From Tetradesmus obliquus (lineage: Eukaryota > Chlorophyta > Chlorophyceae > Sphaeropleales > Scenedesmaceae), in contig CP126195.1 in NCBI GenBank assembly GCA_030272155.1, forward strand, positions 5,749,001-5,813,000: a DNA stretch of 64,000 nt, in the 5' to 3' direction. Positions 37,353 through 49,200 of this stretch are shown piece by piece. Under the pieces are notes generated by a model. It saw nothing but the letters and a program-made list of their open reading frames with translations, searched no databases and was not told the origin of the DNA. Position numbers and translations under genes: made by a program. The first letter of the stretch is position 1. The number at the start of each line of letters is the position of its first letter.

Positions 37353-39407
37353 CTGAAAGCAACTGCCTGCAAGCTGGCTGTGTGTGGCTGTTGCGCCTGC
37401 ACTGCTGCGGTGGCCGTGTTGCTGGTTGCAAACTTGAAGGAGGTGTCGCTACAGCCACGCACCAAAGTGTGCTGCAGCCACGCACTACAAGCCTGCAGTA
37501 AGACCTGCGAAGGGGACAAAATAGCAGTATGATACTGAGAGGTCAGCTGCAGAGGTTGGCAGCAAAGGGTGGCAGCCAAGGCAACTCAGCATCGTGAAGC
37601 CTGAAGATTTGCCTTGAGGAGCCTGCTGTATCACTGGCGAGTGGCTGCGGTGACACAAACTCAAGCATCTTGCACGGGTGTCTTCTTGTACCGCATTGCA
37701 ACAGCAGTGCTACCAGTGCTGGTTCGGGCGCTGGCGCTAGTGCTGACGCTGGTCCTGGTGCTGATGCTGCTGGTGGTGTTGCTACTGCTGCTGCTGGCGC
37801 TGCTGCCGCTGATGGTGCTGGTGCTATTGCTGCTGCTGATGTTCGTGTTGGTATTACTGTTGTCTACAACAGTACTAGCTGTTGCAGCAGGTAGGTGTGA
37901 GGCACCACGGACTAACAGTTTTGTAAGGCTGCGAGTATGCAATCTGCCTGCTGGTGACAGCAGAAACGCTCCCCGTGGTTGCACCACGCTGCGGGAAGTG
38001 CGCTGGAAGGTGCTGGACTGCCAGTCATGTCACTGTAGCTTACGCTGGCCAAACGCAATTATTGAAACTAGTGCATCATCTCGCACCTGCAACACGCGCG
38101 AGACCGCACAGCAGAGCGCTGTGATAGGCACCTGCTTTTGTTTCGTGTCCTTCTGCCTTATACGTCGTTTTTAAGCTTTGAACTGTAACTGATCAGAGTT
38201 TTGTATCTCAGTGGTGGAACTGCTCGTCAGATTGCACCTAGGTAATCTTGTCAGGCTGCAGCCACGACGCTCCTCAGGTAAGGTGTTTTGTGAGGGTGAA
38301 AAAGTTAAAACGCGCTGACATCGTTCGACCTAAATGTTCAAGCATGTACATTAATCACGTTTTCAGCGTGTACTCATGGCCTACAGTCTCTAAGCTTGCT
38401 CAACAACGTGACCGACTGCCAGCGCATGATTCTTGAGCGCGCCGAGCCTCAAAGCACACCAACAGCAACGAAAGCAAAAGGGTTGAGTGATGGAGGTGTA
38501 TTGTAGCTGTACTAGCATCGTTTCCGTCAGCGTCTTTGTGAAGTTCCAGAGGTAGCTCACAGCTGTGAGAAATCAGCAGGGCCAGCTGGCAGCAAGCGTT
38601 TCCAGGCGAAAGAAATCGTCGAGACAATAAGCAAAAGCTTTGTACCTGGCATCCATTTGAAGCAGGACGCCACACGGTTTTGCCATGCTGCTCGCCAATG
38701 CTGACCAGCAAGGCGCAGCAGCTGCAGCCTCAGTGCTCTTAACAAAAAGAATTGCAGAAGCATTCTTTTGAATGCCACACATCCAGTAGATGTAAGCACT
38801 GCAGTGTCAACAGCAAACATCATGTCGATGCACCCACGCTGCACAGTGCAAATGGGACAGATGAACCCCTGCTGTTGCAGCGAACCCCAAAGCACGCGAG
38901 TGGCACTGCTGCCACTAAGCGAGAAAAACACCTGGGACTGACACCTGTTAAATGTATGTATGTGACATGTGCATGTGGCCCAGCTGAGACTCATAGCGCT
39001 TGAAGCACCACACACACGTACACAAAAAGTGCAACCAGCACACGCTGAACAGTCCCAGGCGCACCACAGCTCATGGCCACGCACTTTGATGTAATCCCCC
39101 ACCACAACGCTGCTGCTTCTTCGCATGTACAGCTGTGCAGGCAATATGTATGCACAACCAGCAGCACCATAATGCTGGCTGGCACAAAGCAACAATCAAT
39201 AAATGCGTGCCTGCTGGTGCCTCCATGTAACCTGTGCTGAGAAACCCACAGCACAGCCGCCGTTGTCATCATCATGATGGTGCAAAAAGTGCAAATGTCA
39301 CAATCGTGCAACCTGCCCACAACAGGTTTTCAGCTTGCGCTGCCAACCCTGGAAGCTGCTGCTGCTACTGGCAGATGTGGCCTGCATAAGCTGGGGAGTG
39401 CTACGCC

Positions 39408-39441
<34 letters not shown>

Positions 39442-39563
39442 GCTGCACTTGTGATCAAGCGTGTCGCAGCAGCAGCTCCTCAGCAGACGCGGCCTGCTCA
39501 TCTGCGACAAACACCGCTGCACCGCTACTATCGCTGCTGCTGCTCATCCTGCTGCTGCTGCTG
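37353..39563. other. Intergenic region between the Cys-module gene and PyrR
   Basis: It must contain the promoter of the Cys-module gene and the 3' flank of the PyrR gene. A degenerate CTG-rich stretch at about 37710-37880 gives a long hydrophobic open frame on plus (37614-38174) that looks like low-complexity translation, not a gene. Nothing else is recognised. Confidence 0.5.
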
Positions 39564-40176
39564 CTACCCTGCCAGCGGCTGCTGCAAGTCTGGCACCCAG
39601 CTGCCGTCCGCAATGGGCTGCGTATACGCACCATTTACTGCATGGTGCTGCTGCTGCTGCTGCTGCTGGCTTTGCCGCTGCTGCTGCTGCTTCTCCAGCA
39701 GATCTGCCCTAACCTGCATCAGCAGCTGCCCTAAGTGGTTCTGCCCTGACCTGTCATACCCCTGGCCCCAGTACCGGTCATGTGGGCTGCTCTCCACAAG
39801 CACAGCACCTCCCTCACCACCCAACCCTCCCCAGGCTCCACTTTCTAACACGCTGCTGCCGCTGCTGCTGCTGCTGCTGCTGCTGCGTGTGCCAGCAGTA
39901 GATAGCAGCATGGCCCGTGGGCCCGCATGGCTGCTGAACTTTGCCTGCAAGGCCGCACGCATCACTGTGCGCTTCGCATCAGCCCAGTCTCGCCGCACCA
40001 GCTCAGGCCGCTCGCGCTCAACTCGCCGGCCGAGCTGAGCAGCCTCCTCGGGACTCAGAGCAGCTGAGATCGACTCAACGAGCGCGGCTGCATCTAAATG
40101 ATCCACGCCAGCAAACTTTTGAGACTGGTAGAAGTGCTCAACGCTAGCATATTCCCGCCAGCTGCTGCTGCTGCCA

Positions 40177-40208
<32 letters not shown>

Positions 40209-43200
40209 AGGCATGCGTATGGGGTGGGGCGAGAAGTTGGACAGTGACCCCCACTCATCCCATGCTTTGTAGAAACTGATGATCCGCTGCGAGTCCGCAC
40301 GGTTCCGCTGCTGCTGCTGTTGCTGCTCCTGCAGCAGCAGCGCTCCCGAGTGCTGCTCCTGCAGCAACTGCTGTTGCTGCTGCTGCTGCGTGCTGCCCAT
40401 GCCAGCAGCAGCTGCTGCTGCTGCCCTGCCTCCTGGGAAAGAGAGTGCCTGCTCTAGTGCTGACAGCCCGCCAGATGACGGCAGATATCCAGTCATCATC
40501 AAGTCAGGGCCCACCTGCATGACAACAGCACAATGCACACACACAACTCAGCCTTTCGTGCAGCTGCAAGGAACCGTACGCCATGCGGACATATGCACGT
40601 GTGTGTAGCGTTCTACTGTGTAGGCCGTTCACACAACAGGGGCGCGGGCAGGTGAAGCTGCAGTTACAACCCTGGCAGTTTAAAACCCTGGCTATGGTTG
40701 TGACCGCACACCCACCTGCTTCCACTCCGATTCCAGCAGATTGACTGCCTGGCTCATCTCCACGTTGCCAAGCTCCCCCACCGGCGTGGGTGCGCGCGCA
40801 CCGCCGATGATCTTGGGTGCCACGAAGGCCAGCACCTTGTGCACCACGCCGCTGGAGATGGCAGGCGCAGCCAGCGTGCCGCCACACTCCCAGAACACCT
40901 GCGCACAGGCACATAGCGCAAACACCGGGTTATTGGGCGAGATTCAGACTCACACAGGCACCCCAGGAAGATCACAGAGCGCGCTGACGCAGGAGCACAC
41001 TAAAGCCTAGATGCAGTGATTCAAGCACACCACAAGTCCGCACCTGCAGGAACCCCCGCTCGTAGCAGTAGTCCGCCACACACTCAGGTGTCAAAAAGTC
41101 AAACTCCACCACCTCCACGCCGCGTGAGCGCAGGTGCGCCTGGAAGCCCTGACGGGCGCCACGCTGTGTCATCACGATGGTGGGCGCGGCCTGTGGAGCA
41201 GCAGCAGCAGCGCAGCGTGTGATTGTACTGCTCCAGCTCAAGGTGATTGCTCAACCTGCCACTAGCAATGGCAGGCAACTGATGGTTCAAACATGCGAGG
41301 GCGTCCACCCTGACCCTGAACTACACAGCTGTTTGAGTTGAAGCACAACAACCTAGTAGTATGTACTACTAGCCTGATTGCATGCAATTGATTGTAACAC
41401 CTCTGTCAACAACAGCTGCAATGCCTCTCTCACTAGCCGCTGCACGCACCTGGGTATCCCACAAGTTGGCATGGTGCGGCAGGTCCAGGGTGCGGCTCAT
41501 CACCACCCGCACAGGCAGGTGCCCGCCCTCGCGCCGCGTCGTCAACCTTGGATTATCTCTTCGCACCGTATTCCCCCCAACCACCACAGCATCACTTGCT
41601 GCGCGCTGCTCGAACACAACAGCACGGCTCTGCGGGCTGCTGACCCATGCGGAATGCCCTGCAGCTGTGGCAATCTTGCCGTCGAGCGTCATCGCATACT
41701 TGAGCACGCTCAGCGGCTTCTTGAGCACTGCGCGGTGCAGCAGCGGCTCATTTGCAGTGAGGCAGGCCCGCAGTGCTGACTCAGCTGTTTCTTGGTCAGT
41801 GCTGGGGTGCAGCAGCGCCTGGCCCAGCACTGACACGTCCAGGCCTGCTGCTGCGTAAGCCGAGATGGCCTTGTTCCTGCAAGCACGCACGGGTTCAAAA
41901 CAGAAGGCCACGCATTTGATAGGCTTGCATGCGTCAAAGACATGCTACAAAGAAGCATGCGTAATGATATAACAAGGGGGCTTTGCATGCTTCACCTGTG
42001 CTGCTTGACTGCTGCTGCATCTCATAGCGCGTAGAGTGCGGGCTGCACTTCACCGCAGCAGCATCAGCATGCGCGAGCACCGCTGTGCCACAGCGCCTCT
42101 GCCAGCTTGCCAGCTGCGGAGCTGTGCATACGGCCGCTGCTGATGCCAGCATGCCTGGCACCACGACACAGCCAGCACTGCCCTACCCCTGCTGCCGGGC
42201 CTGCTGCTGCCGGGCCTGCTGCTGCTTCGCACGCGCGCTGCTTCCATTTGCTTGCATTGTATGATTGTTGCTGCTGCTGCACTGCTTGTGAGCATGCCCG
42301 AACCCACCACACAACCAGCTCACCCCTACCGCTGCTGCCTAGCCTGCTGCTGCCCAGCCTTGCTGCTGCTTGGCCCTGCTCATATCGTTTAGCTGCTGCT
42401 GCTACTGCGCTGCTTTCTGTTGCTGTCTGCAGCCTCAGCTTTCACCTCAGATGTGCCTGCAGGTGCCGCAGCCCCACCACCACGCGCGACACTCGTCTGT
42501 GGCTGCTGGTGCTGCCCTGCAGCCTCAGCTCTCACGTCAAAAGTGCCAGCGCAGGCCCGAACCACGCCGCCAGCACACAACTACCGCTGCTGCCTAGCCG
42601 TGCTGCTGCTTAGCTCTGTTCCTAGAGTATAGCTGCTGCTGCTACTGCACTGCTTTCAACAGCTAGTGCAGCCTGAGCTCTTACCTCAAGTGAGCCAGCG
42701 GGTGCCGCAGCCCCACCACCACGCGCGACACGCCAGCCACAGCTACTATGCCAGCCTGCCAGATGCTGAGCTGTGCATGCTGTGAGCATGCCCAAAACCG
42801 CCACACAGCCAGCACACCCCTACCGCTGCTGCCTAGCCTGCTGCTGCCCAGCATTGCTGCTGCTTAGCTCTGTTCCTATGTTGCTGCTGCTGCTGCTGTT
42901 GCGCTGCTTTCAGCAGCCAGTGCAGCCTCAGCGCTCACCTCAGATGTGCCAGTGGGTGCCGCAGCCCCACCACCACGCGCGACACGCCAGCGCCAACCAG
43001 CGCTGCTACTGCTGACTCGTCTCCGTGGCAGTCTCCCGTTTCGAGGTTGAGGTATGCTGTCGCGCCCCGCGCTGCCTCGCCTGCTTGCTGCACTGCTAGC
43101 ACCTCGCTCGGGGTGGTGCCCTGCGCTCTGTGGCACGCGCTGCCAACAGCTTTGCCAGAAGCGCTGACTAGGATGCATGCTGCGTTGGGGTGCGGCGCTG

Positions 43201-44123
43201 TCACGCCTGCACAAGCACAGAGCCATACCGGGCAGTTGCAGGACGGACGTTTGATGCGGCTTTAGGGCTGGCATCAGCAACCACAGCACTGCTTTCCTGC
43301 AAGCTGGACACGACAGAGCCAACAGCGGGGCTGCACAGAGCACTGTGTGCTTATCTGGCTGGCAGACATGCAGACCGTCGCTCTTGTGCTGCAGAAGAGG
43401 CTGGACTATCAAGCCAGCATGTGCCAGCTGCAGATGCAGACCTGCGCACGCTGCCATGCAGCGCAGAGTATGTGCTGGAGCACCACGACAACACAGCAAC
43501 TGTGCCAGACACCTGCTTCAATGTTAAAACTGCAGGCACCTGCTGCTGCCACCCCTACAGCACTGCAACCAGCCCGCATATGCCACTGTTCACCAATCTC
43601 TCATACGCTAGAAGCGAGCAGCCAGCATGGTATATAACACCAAACGTCAGGCCTGCCGCCTACCTTGCAAGCTCTGTGACAGCTCAGCTGCCTCCACCAG
43701 CCGGCTGAGGTCATCCCCTGCACAATTTGAACTCAGATTGAGCTGCTGCAGTGGTTGCAGGAACAGCGAGCATGCAGCACCTGGAGCAGCACGCAAACAT
43801 GTGCTGACAAACAGAGCACTCTGTTCCAGCTTGAGCAGCAAGAATTTTCTGTTGATACGTTGCTTGGATGTTTGGATGCAATCCTGCTCCAAAATGGTGC
43901 CATTACCTGAAACTGGTGCTGGGGTGTCACGTAGGGCTGCTCTGCTCCGCAACTTCTGTAGTCCCTGCACCGTCACTCGTCTGTCAGATGCTGCTGAACA
44001 GGCAACGCAAGTACGTGGGAAGCATTGGCACTGCATACACACCGCGTTGTGCCTGAAGAAGCATGGCCGTCCACGAGACGCAGCAGCAGCAGGCCCTCCA
44101 CGCGTGTGCAGCCCCCGCTGCAT
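39564..44123 (-). CDS. PYRR: PyrR-type riboflavin reductase with NADAR domain
   Basis: Plastid riboflavin enzyme that reduces the ribosyl side chain of the pyrimidine intermediate. Exons: 44123-43664, 43206-42939, 41876-41450, 41190-41044, 40898-40716, 40514-39564; phases agree, 811 residues. The ATG at 44123 opens an Arg/Ala/Ser-rich transit-like N terminus. The deaminase-like domain (about 130-240) reads TAPHPNAACILVSASGKAVG but has TTPSEVLAVQQAGEAARGA and LNLETGDCHGDESA where active RibD has HAE and PC-x-C, so the zinc site is lost, as in plant PyrR. The reductase domain follows (about 265-520: VLKYAMTLDGKIAT, SDAVVVGGNTVRRDNPRLT, ECGGTLAAPAISSGVVHKVL). A Gln-rich linker leads to a C-terminal NADAR domain (about 570-735: ISFYKAWDEWGSLSNFSP, VEHFYQSQKF, HDRYWGQGYDRSGQNHLG). 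NADAR domains of plant PyrR cleave N-glycosidic bonds of damaged riboflavin intermediates. A Gln-rich tail ends the protein. Confidence 0.92.
42428..42742 (-). repeat. Three copies of PyrR exon-2 donor edge
   Basis: Copies of the segment coding SRVVVGLRHPLAHLR plus donor (real: 42935-42985) lie at about 42430-42492, 42522-42570 (diverged) and 42671-42738, in the intron downstream of exon 2. Confidence 0.87.
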
Positions 44124-44135
44124 TGCGAGCTGCAC

Positions 44136-45011
44136 AACGAGCCTTTCCCTCAGACAATATTATGACAGTATAGGTCAATTGGGATCAACACAAGGGATCC
44201 TGTAGTAATATGGATGCAGCCGTATTCTTACTCGCCCTGCCAAGGTAGAGAAAGTGTATTTACTTCCGTTCTAACAGTGATTTGCAGGTGCCAGCAGAGG
44301 AATTGAATAGACCATCGACGGGTTCGTGGAGTGAGTGAGTGATAACAGGTGCAAGTGTGCACTCCTAAGGTCCGGCGTGCTTATAGTTGCTGCCACTCAA
44401 AGCGTGTCAGAAGACGCTTTAGATTGTTTGTTTGGTACACGAATTGAGCAAAGGGCAACATGCTCACTGTGAGAACAGCACGATGAAAGCAAGAGGCACA
44501 GACAGAGACCCGGTGGTGATGTGCGTAAAATCGTTCAATACCCAACAGAAGTGACCATTTGTTTTCCAACAAGTGCCAAAGTGGACGGCGTCCGGCTGTC
44601 TCTTGCGTATCAGAGCCCACCAGACCAGACTTGCCCACGGTAGTCTGGCATAGCCTCTTTACAACAGCTGAGTGTTTACTGATCTACCAGGTGAGTAGCT
44701 TTGTTTCGATGTTTGGGTTGCACAAGCCAGGATGTCTACTGATCAGGGATGAGCACCTGCTGCAGCAGTGCAGCAGCAGCCTCATCCCGCCTTAAAGTTC
44801 CCCAGGCACTCCGCTAACACGCTCTCCTTGTCGCAGGTGCTGGCGCCCGATCCAGCACCATCTGCTATTGCTCGCCCTCCTGACCACTGCAGGGCACGCA
44901 GGCACCGCACGCTTGCTGTTGCACCGCGCTGCTGTGCTGTAGCTAGCGCTTTGGCTGTGGCTGTGGCTGAGGCCAGGCTTCGCCGCCTTTTCCCGCCGGC
45001 CCCTGGCTCAC
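44136..45011. promoter_or_regulatory. Divergent region between PyrR and the SR protein
   Basis: The start codons point away from each other. A good donor (accag|gtgagtagc, about 44691) and acceptor (cttgtcgcag, about 44837) suggest a 5'-leader intron for the SR gene. No promoter element is identified with confidence. Confidence 0.5.
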
Positions 45012-45040
45012 ATGGATGCAGGTGGAGCACCAAACGGCCA

Positions 45041-45077
<37 letters not shown>

Positions 45078-46251
45078 CGCAGCCATGGCGGCGTCAGCAC
45101 TGCCCTGGCCATCGTGCCTGCAGGCAGCCACCAGGTTCCTGCAAGCAAGGAGCGCTCCGTCGCGATCGTCACTAACAAGGAGATCGATGAGATGCACGGG
45201 GATGAGATCGCGCGGCGGCTGGCAGTGTTTGCGCAGTCGGCGCCAACGGGCATGTACTCCAAGCCGCGCGGCAGGTGCGTTGAAGCAGCTGACCTGTGCT
45301 GCTGTCAGCGGTCTTGCAGCAGCAGCAGCAGCAGCAACACCAGAAAATTAGCTCTGCGAAGTTGTCTGCATTGTTATGGGACAGAATTCAGCTGCAGGCT
45401 GGGCAGCTTCCATGCAAGGTTTGTGTCTTTACACTGAGTACTTGCCTGGCAGTGTGGCGTGCACATGAGCTGCGCGTGGAATGTTGTGCATCCACCGGCC
45501 CAGCGCCGTCAACAAGCGCCACTGTGTTCTGCACCTGCTGTTGACACACTTGTTACATCTGCATGTAAGCATTCGAGCTAAGTGGTCAGAGAATGAGGTC
45601 TCTGGCTAGGACATCTTGCTGTGAATGCGGTTGCAGGTACAAGTTGGCGGGTGACAGCTCGGACTCCAAGGCTGAGCCTGAGCTGGTCATGCCGCCAACA
45701 CCAATCGCATGCACCCTGTGACCAATGAACCCTGCACGCCCATTGCCTGCAACTGCCTGCAGGTACAAGCTGGCGGGTGGCAGCTCGGACTGCGATCTGA
45801 GACTCTGTGCTGTTTAAGCTGTGTACCTTGTGCCATTCAAGCGCCCTGCACCCTGCTGTTTGTAACATTTTGCCATTGACTGCAGGTACAAGCTGGCGGG
45901 TGACAGCTCAGACTCCGAGGCTGAGCAAGAGCTGGTCATGCCGCCAACACCAATCCCATACACCCTGTGACCAATGAACCCTGCACGCCCATTGCCTGCA
46001 ACTGCCTGCAGGTACAAGCTGGCGGGTGACAGCTCGGACTGCGATCTGAGACTCTGTGCTGTCTAGACTGTCTACCTTGTGCTAAACAAGCGCCCTGCAC
46101 CTGCTGTTTGAAACATGGTGCAACTGCCTGCAGGTACAAGCTGGCGGGTGACAGCTCAGACTCCGAGGCTGAGCAAGAGCCGCCGGGCTCACCGGAGCCG
46201 GAGATGTTCATGGCAGCAGGGCCGGGCCTGGCTGGAGGCGCAGCAGGTGCG

Positions 46252-46285
<34 letters not shown>

Positions 46286-49200
46286 GCCGCTGTTGATACA
46301 TGCCAGTGTTGCCGTACAAGCTTTGAAAGAGGTAGCTGCCGTGCTTGCTGTGGCTGTGCATGTGTGCCGATGGTGGGCTGCAGCTGTCACATCACAGCAA
46401 TGCACCCTTTCGAATATGCTTCAAACCTGACAGTGTACACGCCCCCTTTTCTCTGGCTACGGCTTTGTGTATCACCCTGCAGGCACGCCCGCCATAGTGA
46501 CTGTCACTGCGCGCGATGCAAACCGCCGCCGTATTACTGAGGGCGGCGTTGACGTGGCAGTGACAGTGCACCCCGGCCTGGGCTGCAGCAAAGAAGCAGA
46601 GCCGGTAACAGCCGACATAACAGATCGCGGGGATGGCAGCTATGTGGCAAAGTTCACAGTGCCGGTAAAGGGCAACTGGAGCATCAGGGTTGAAGTTGAG
46701 GGGATCGAGGTGGATGGGTCACCCTTTCCGGTGTTCTTTGGGGCTCCAGGCAGCTTAGATGTGAAAGAGGCTGAAAAGGCAGCAGAGGAAGCAGTAGCAG
46801 CAGCAGCAGCACCAGGCGGCACAGCAGCTGGCGGGCCGGCGCTGGATGCTGCTGCGGCAGCAGCAGCAGCAGCTGCAGCAGCGCCAAAGATGATCTCCAG
46901 TGCGCTTGGCAGCGCGCCGTTTGCAACACCGGCATCTATTGCTGCTGCTGCGGCAGGGAACCCGCTGGCTGCTGCCGCAGCAGCTGCTGCAGCCTTCTCT
47001 ATGCCGAATGCAGCAGCAGCAGGCCTCGGGCTCGGCGCTGCATCTGCTCCTGTGAACCCAATGACGGCTGCGATGGCGTCCGCAGCCGCAGCTGCTGCTG
47101 CTGGCGCCACATTTGTCAACCCGCTGGCAGCGAACCCCATTCATCAGCAGATGGCGCTGCAGCTGTTGTCTTCGAAGCTGTCGCCGGATGCGCACACGCG
47201 CTGTGTGGTGGTCACGCAGTTTCCGCCCGGCCTGGATGCTGCAGCGCTGCGCACGCTGATGGGCGTGGCAGGCAGCGTGATCGATGTGGGGCTGGCAGGC
47301 ACGCCAGGTGAGAGGCGGCAAGCTGCCGTGTGCTGCGTATCGTGTTGTGCTCAAGATGTTGGCGCTTGTTGTATAGTTCTGTGGACGCTTGTGTGTAGGC
47401 AACTGTGAAGGTTTTGTTGACGCTTGCGTGTGGGGAAACGCAGCAGCTGTAGCGCAGAGCGTGCATTTTCCGCCCGGCCTGGATGCGGCAGCGCTGCGCA
47501 CGCTGATGGGTGTGGCAGGCAGCGTGATCGATGTGGGGCTGGCAGGCACGCCAGGTGAGAGGCGGCAAGCTGCTGTGTGCTGTGTTTGTGCTGAAGTTTT
47601 TGCTTGCTGTTTGGTTCTTTGGACGCAGCGTGGATGATGTGGGGCTGGGTGGCGCGCCAGGTGAGAGGCGTGCAAACATTGTTGTGATGTGCATGGATGT
47701 GTGCATGTGCTGCCACCGCATTGTTGTTTTCAGGGGCGCTTGTATGTGGTGGTGGTTGGGAGCGGGGCACAGTAGTATAGTGTTGTGTGATGGACGGAGA
47801 CACCACGCTGCCTGCCACGCCCATGAGCAGCTAGCAGACGCACCGCAAAGCCTGCCTTAGTGCCTCTGTCCATGGACAGAGGCACTAAGGCAGGCTTCAC
47901 GGTGCTTCTGCTAGCTGCCCATGGGCGTGGCAGGCAGCGTGGTTGATGTGCGGCTGGCAGGCACGCCAGGTGAGGGGTGCAAGCTGCCATGTGCTGTGTT
48001 TATGCTGAGCATGTCGCTCGTTGTTTGGGTCTGAGGCAGGCAGCGTGGTGGATGTGCGGCTGGCAGGCGCGCCAGGTAGGGGTGCGAGCTGCCGTGTGCT
48101 GTGCTCAGAGGTGCCTGCCTGCATGTTGCTGCTCTGTCAGGCGACCAGCTGGCGTTGTTTGAGTTTGCGTTTGATCTGAAGCCGTGACTGACTGACTGAC
48201 TGCGTGCTGCTGCTGCTGCAGGTGACCAGCTGGCGCTGCTTGTGTACGCGGCTGCAGAGATGACATCTTCTTTGACACATGCCTGTCTGCCTGCCTCGCT
48301 GACTTTTGCTCGTTGCTGCTGCTGCAGGGGACCAGCTGGCGCTGGTTGAGTTCGCTGCTGCAGAGATGACCGCCACCGCGCTGTCACTCAACGGCATGAA
48401 GCTGGGAGATACACACCTGCTGCAGGTAGGCCCCAGCTGTATGGCATGCTGTTTCCGGTAGCGGTTTGTGTTGTGTGCTGCTGATGTGCGCATGTTTTTT
48501 TGCCATGCTGGCGGCACTAGTGCAAGCAGCGTCTTTTATGATGACAGCCAAGGGTTGGGGGCGTCTGCATTGCAGCCAGAATGTGCGGGCACGTGGGCGC
48601 TGGGATATCTTTGTGCAATTGCACCGCACTGCTTGCATAGCAGTGCAACATCCTGATAGTTACAGACAGCCTTGTCTGCTGGTACGTAAATGTTGATGTT
48701 GTGCTGCCTGATTTGGCTGCATCTCTTGGCCCTCTGCAGGTGGTCAAAGCCCCAGCAATCAGCATCGCAGACATGATGCAGGTCAACCCCATGGCAGCGA
48801 TTCACATGCAGCACATCCAGCAGCAGCAGGCCGCAATGCTGCACAGCCAGGCGCTGCTCGCGCAGCTGCGCGCCAGCGCAAACCTGGCCTCGGAGAGCGC
48901 CGCAGCAGCCGCCTCCACAGCAGTAGCAGCAGCAAAGGAAAAGGACAAAGACAGGGGCGGCCGCAGCCGCAGCAGGGACCGCGCGTGCAGCCGGAGCCGC
49001 AGCCGCAGCCCGCCTGCGTTTGTGAAGGAGCGGCAGCGTGCAAGGGAGCGGCAGCTGGAGAAGGCTGGCCGGTGAGAAGCGCTTGCTGAGTGTGATGGAT
49101 TTTATGAGTAGGTTTTGACAGAGTGCCAATGAATGCTTTTCAACCCTGCTTGCTAGCTTGCTTGTCTGCTGCGAAGTGGCTGGTTGACAGCTGTTGTGTT

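Noticed and set aside
37614-38174. Hydrophobic 186-residue open frame on plus
   Set aside because: Its Leu/Val run comes from degenerate CTG/GTG triplets; the flanks look non-coding and no splice-consistent extension was found.
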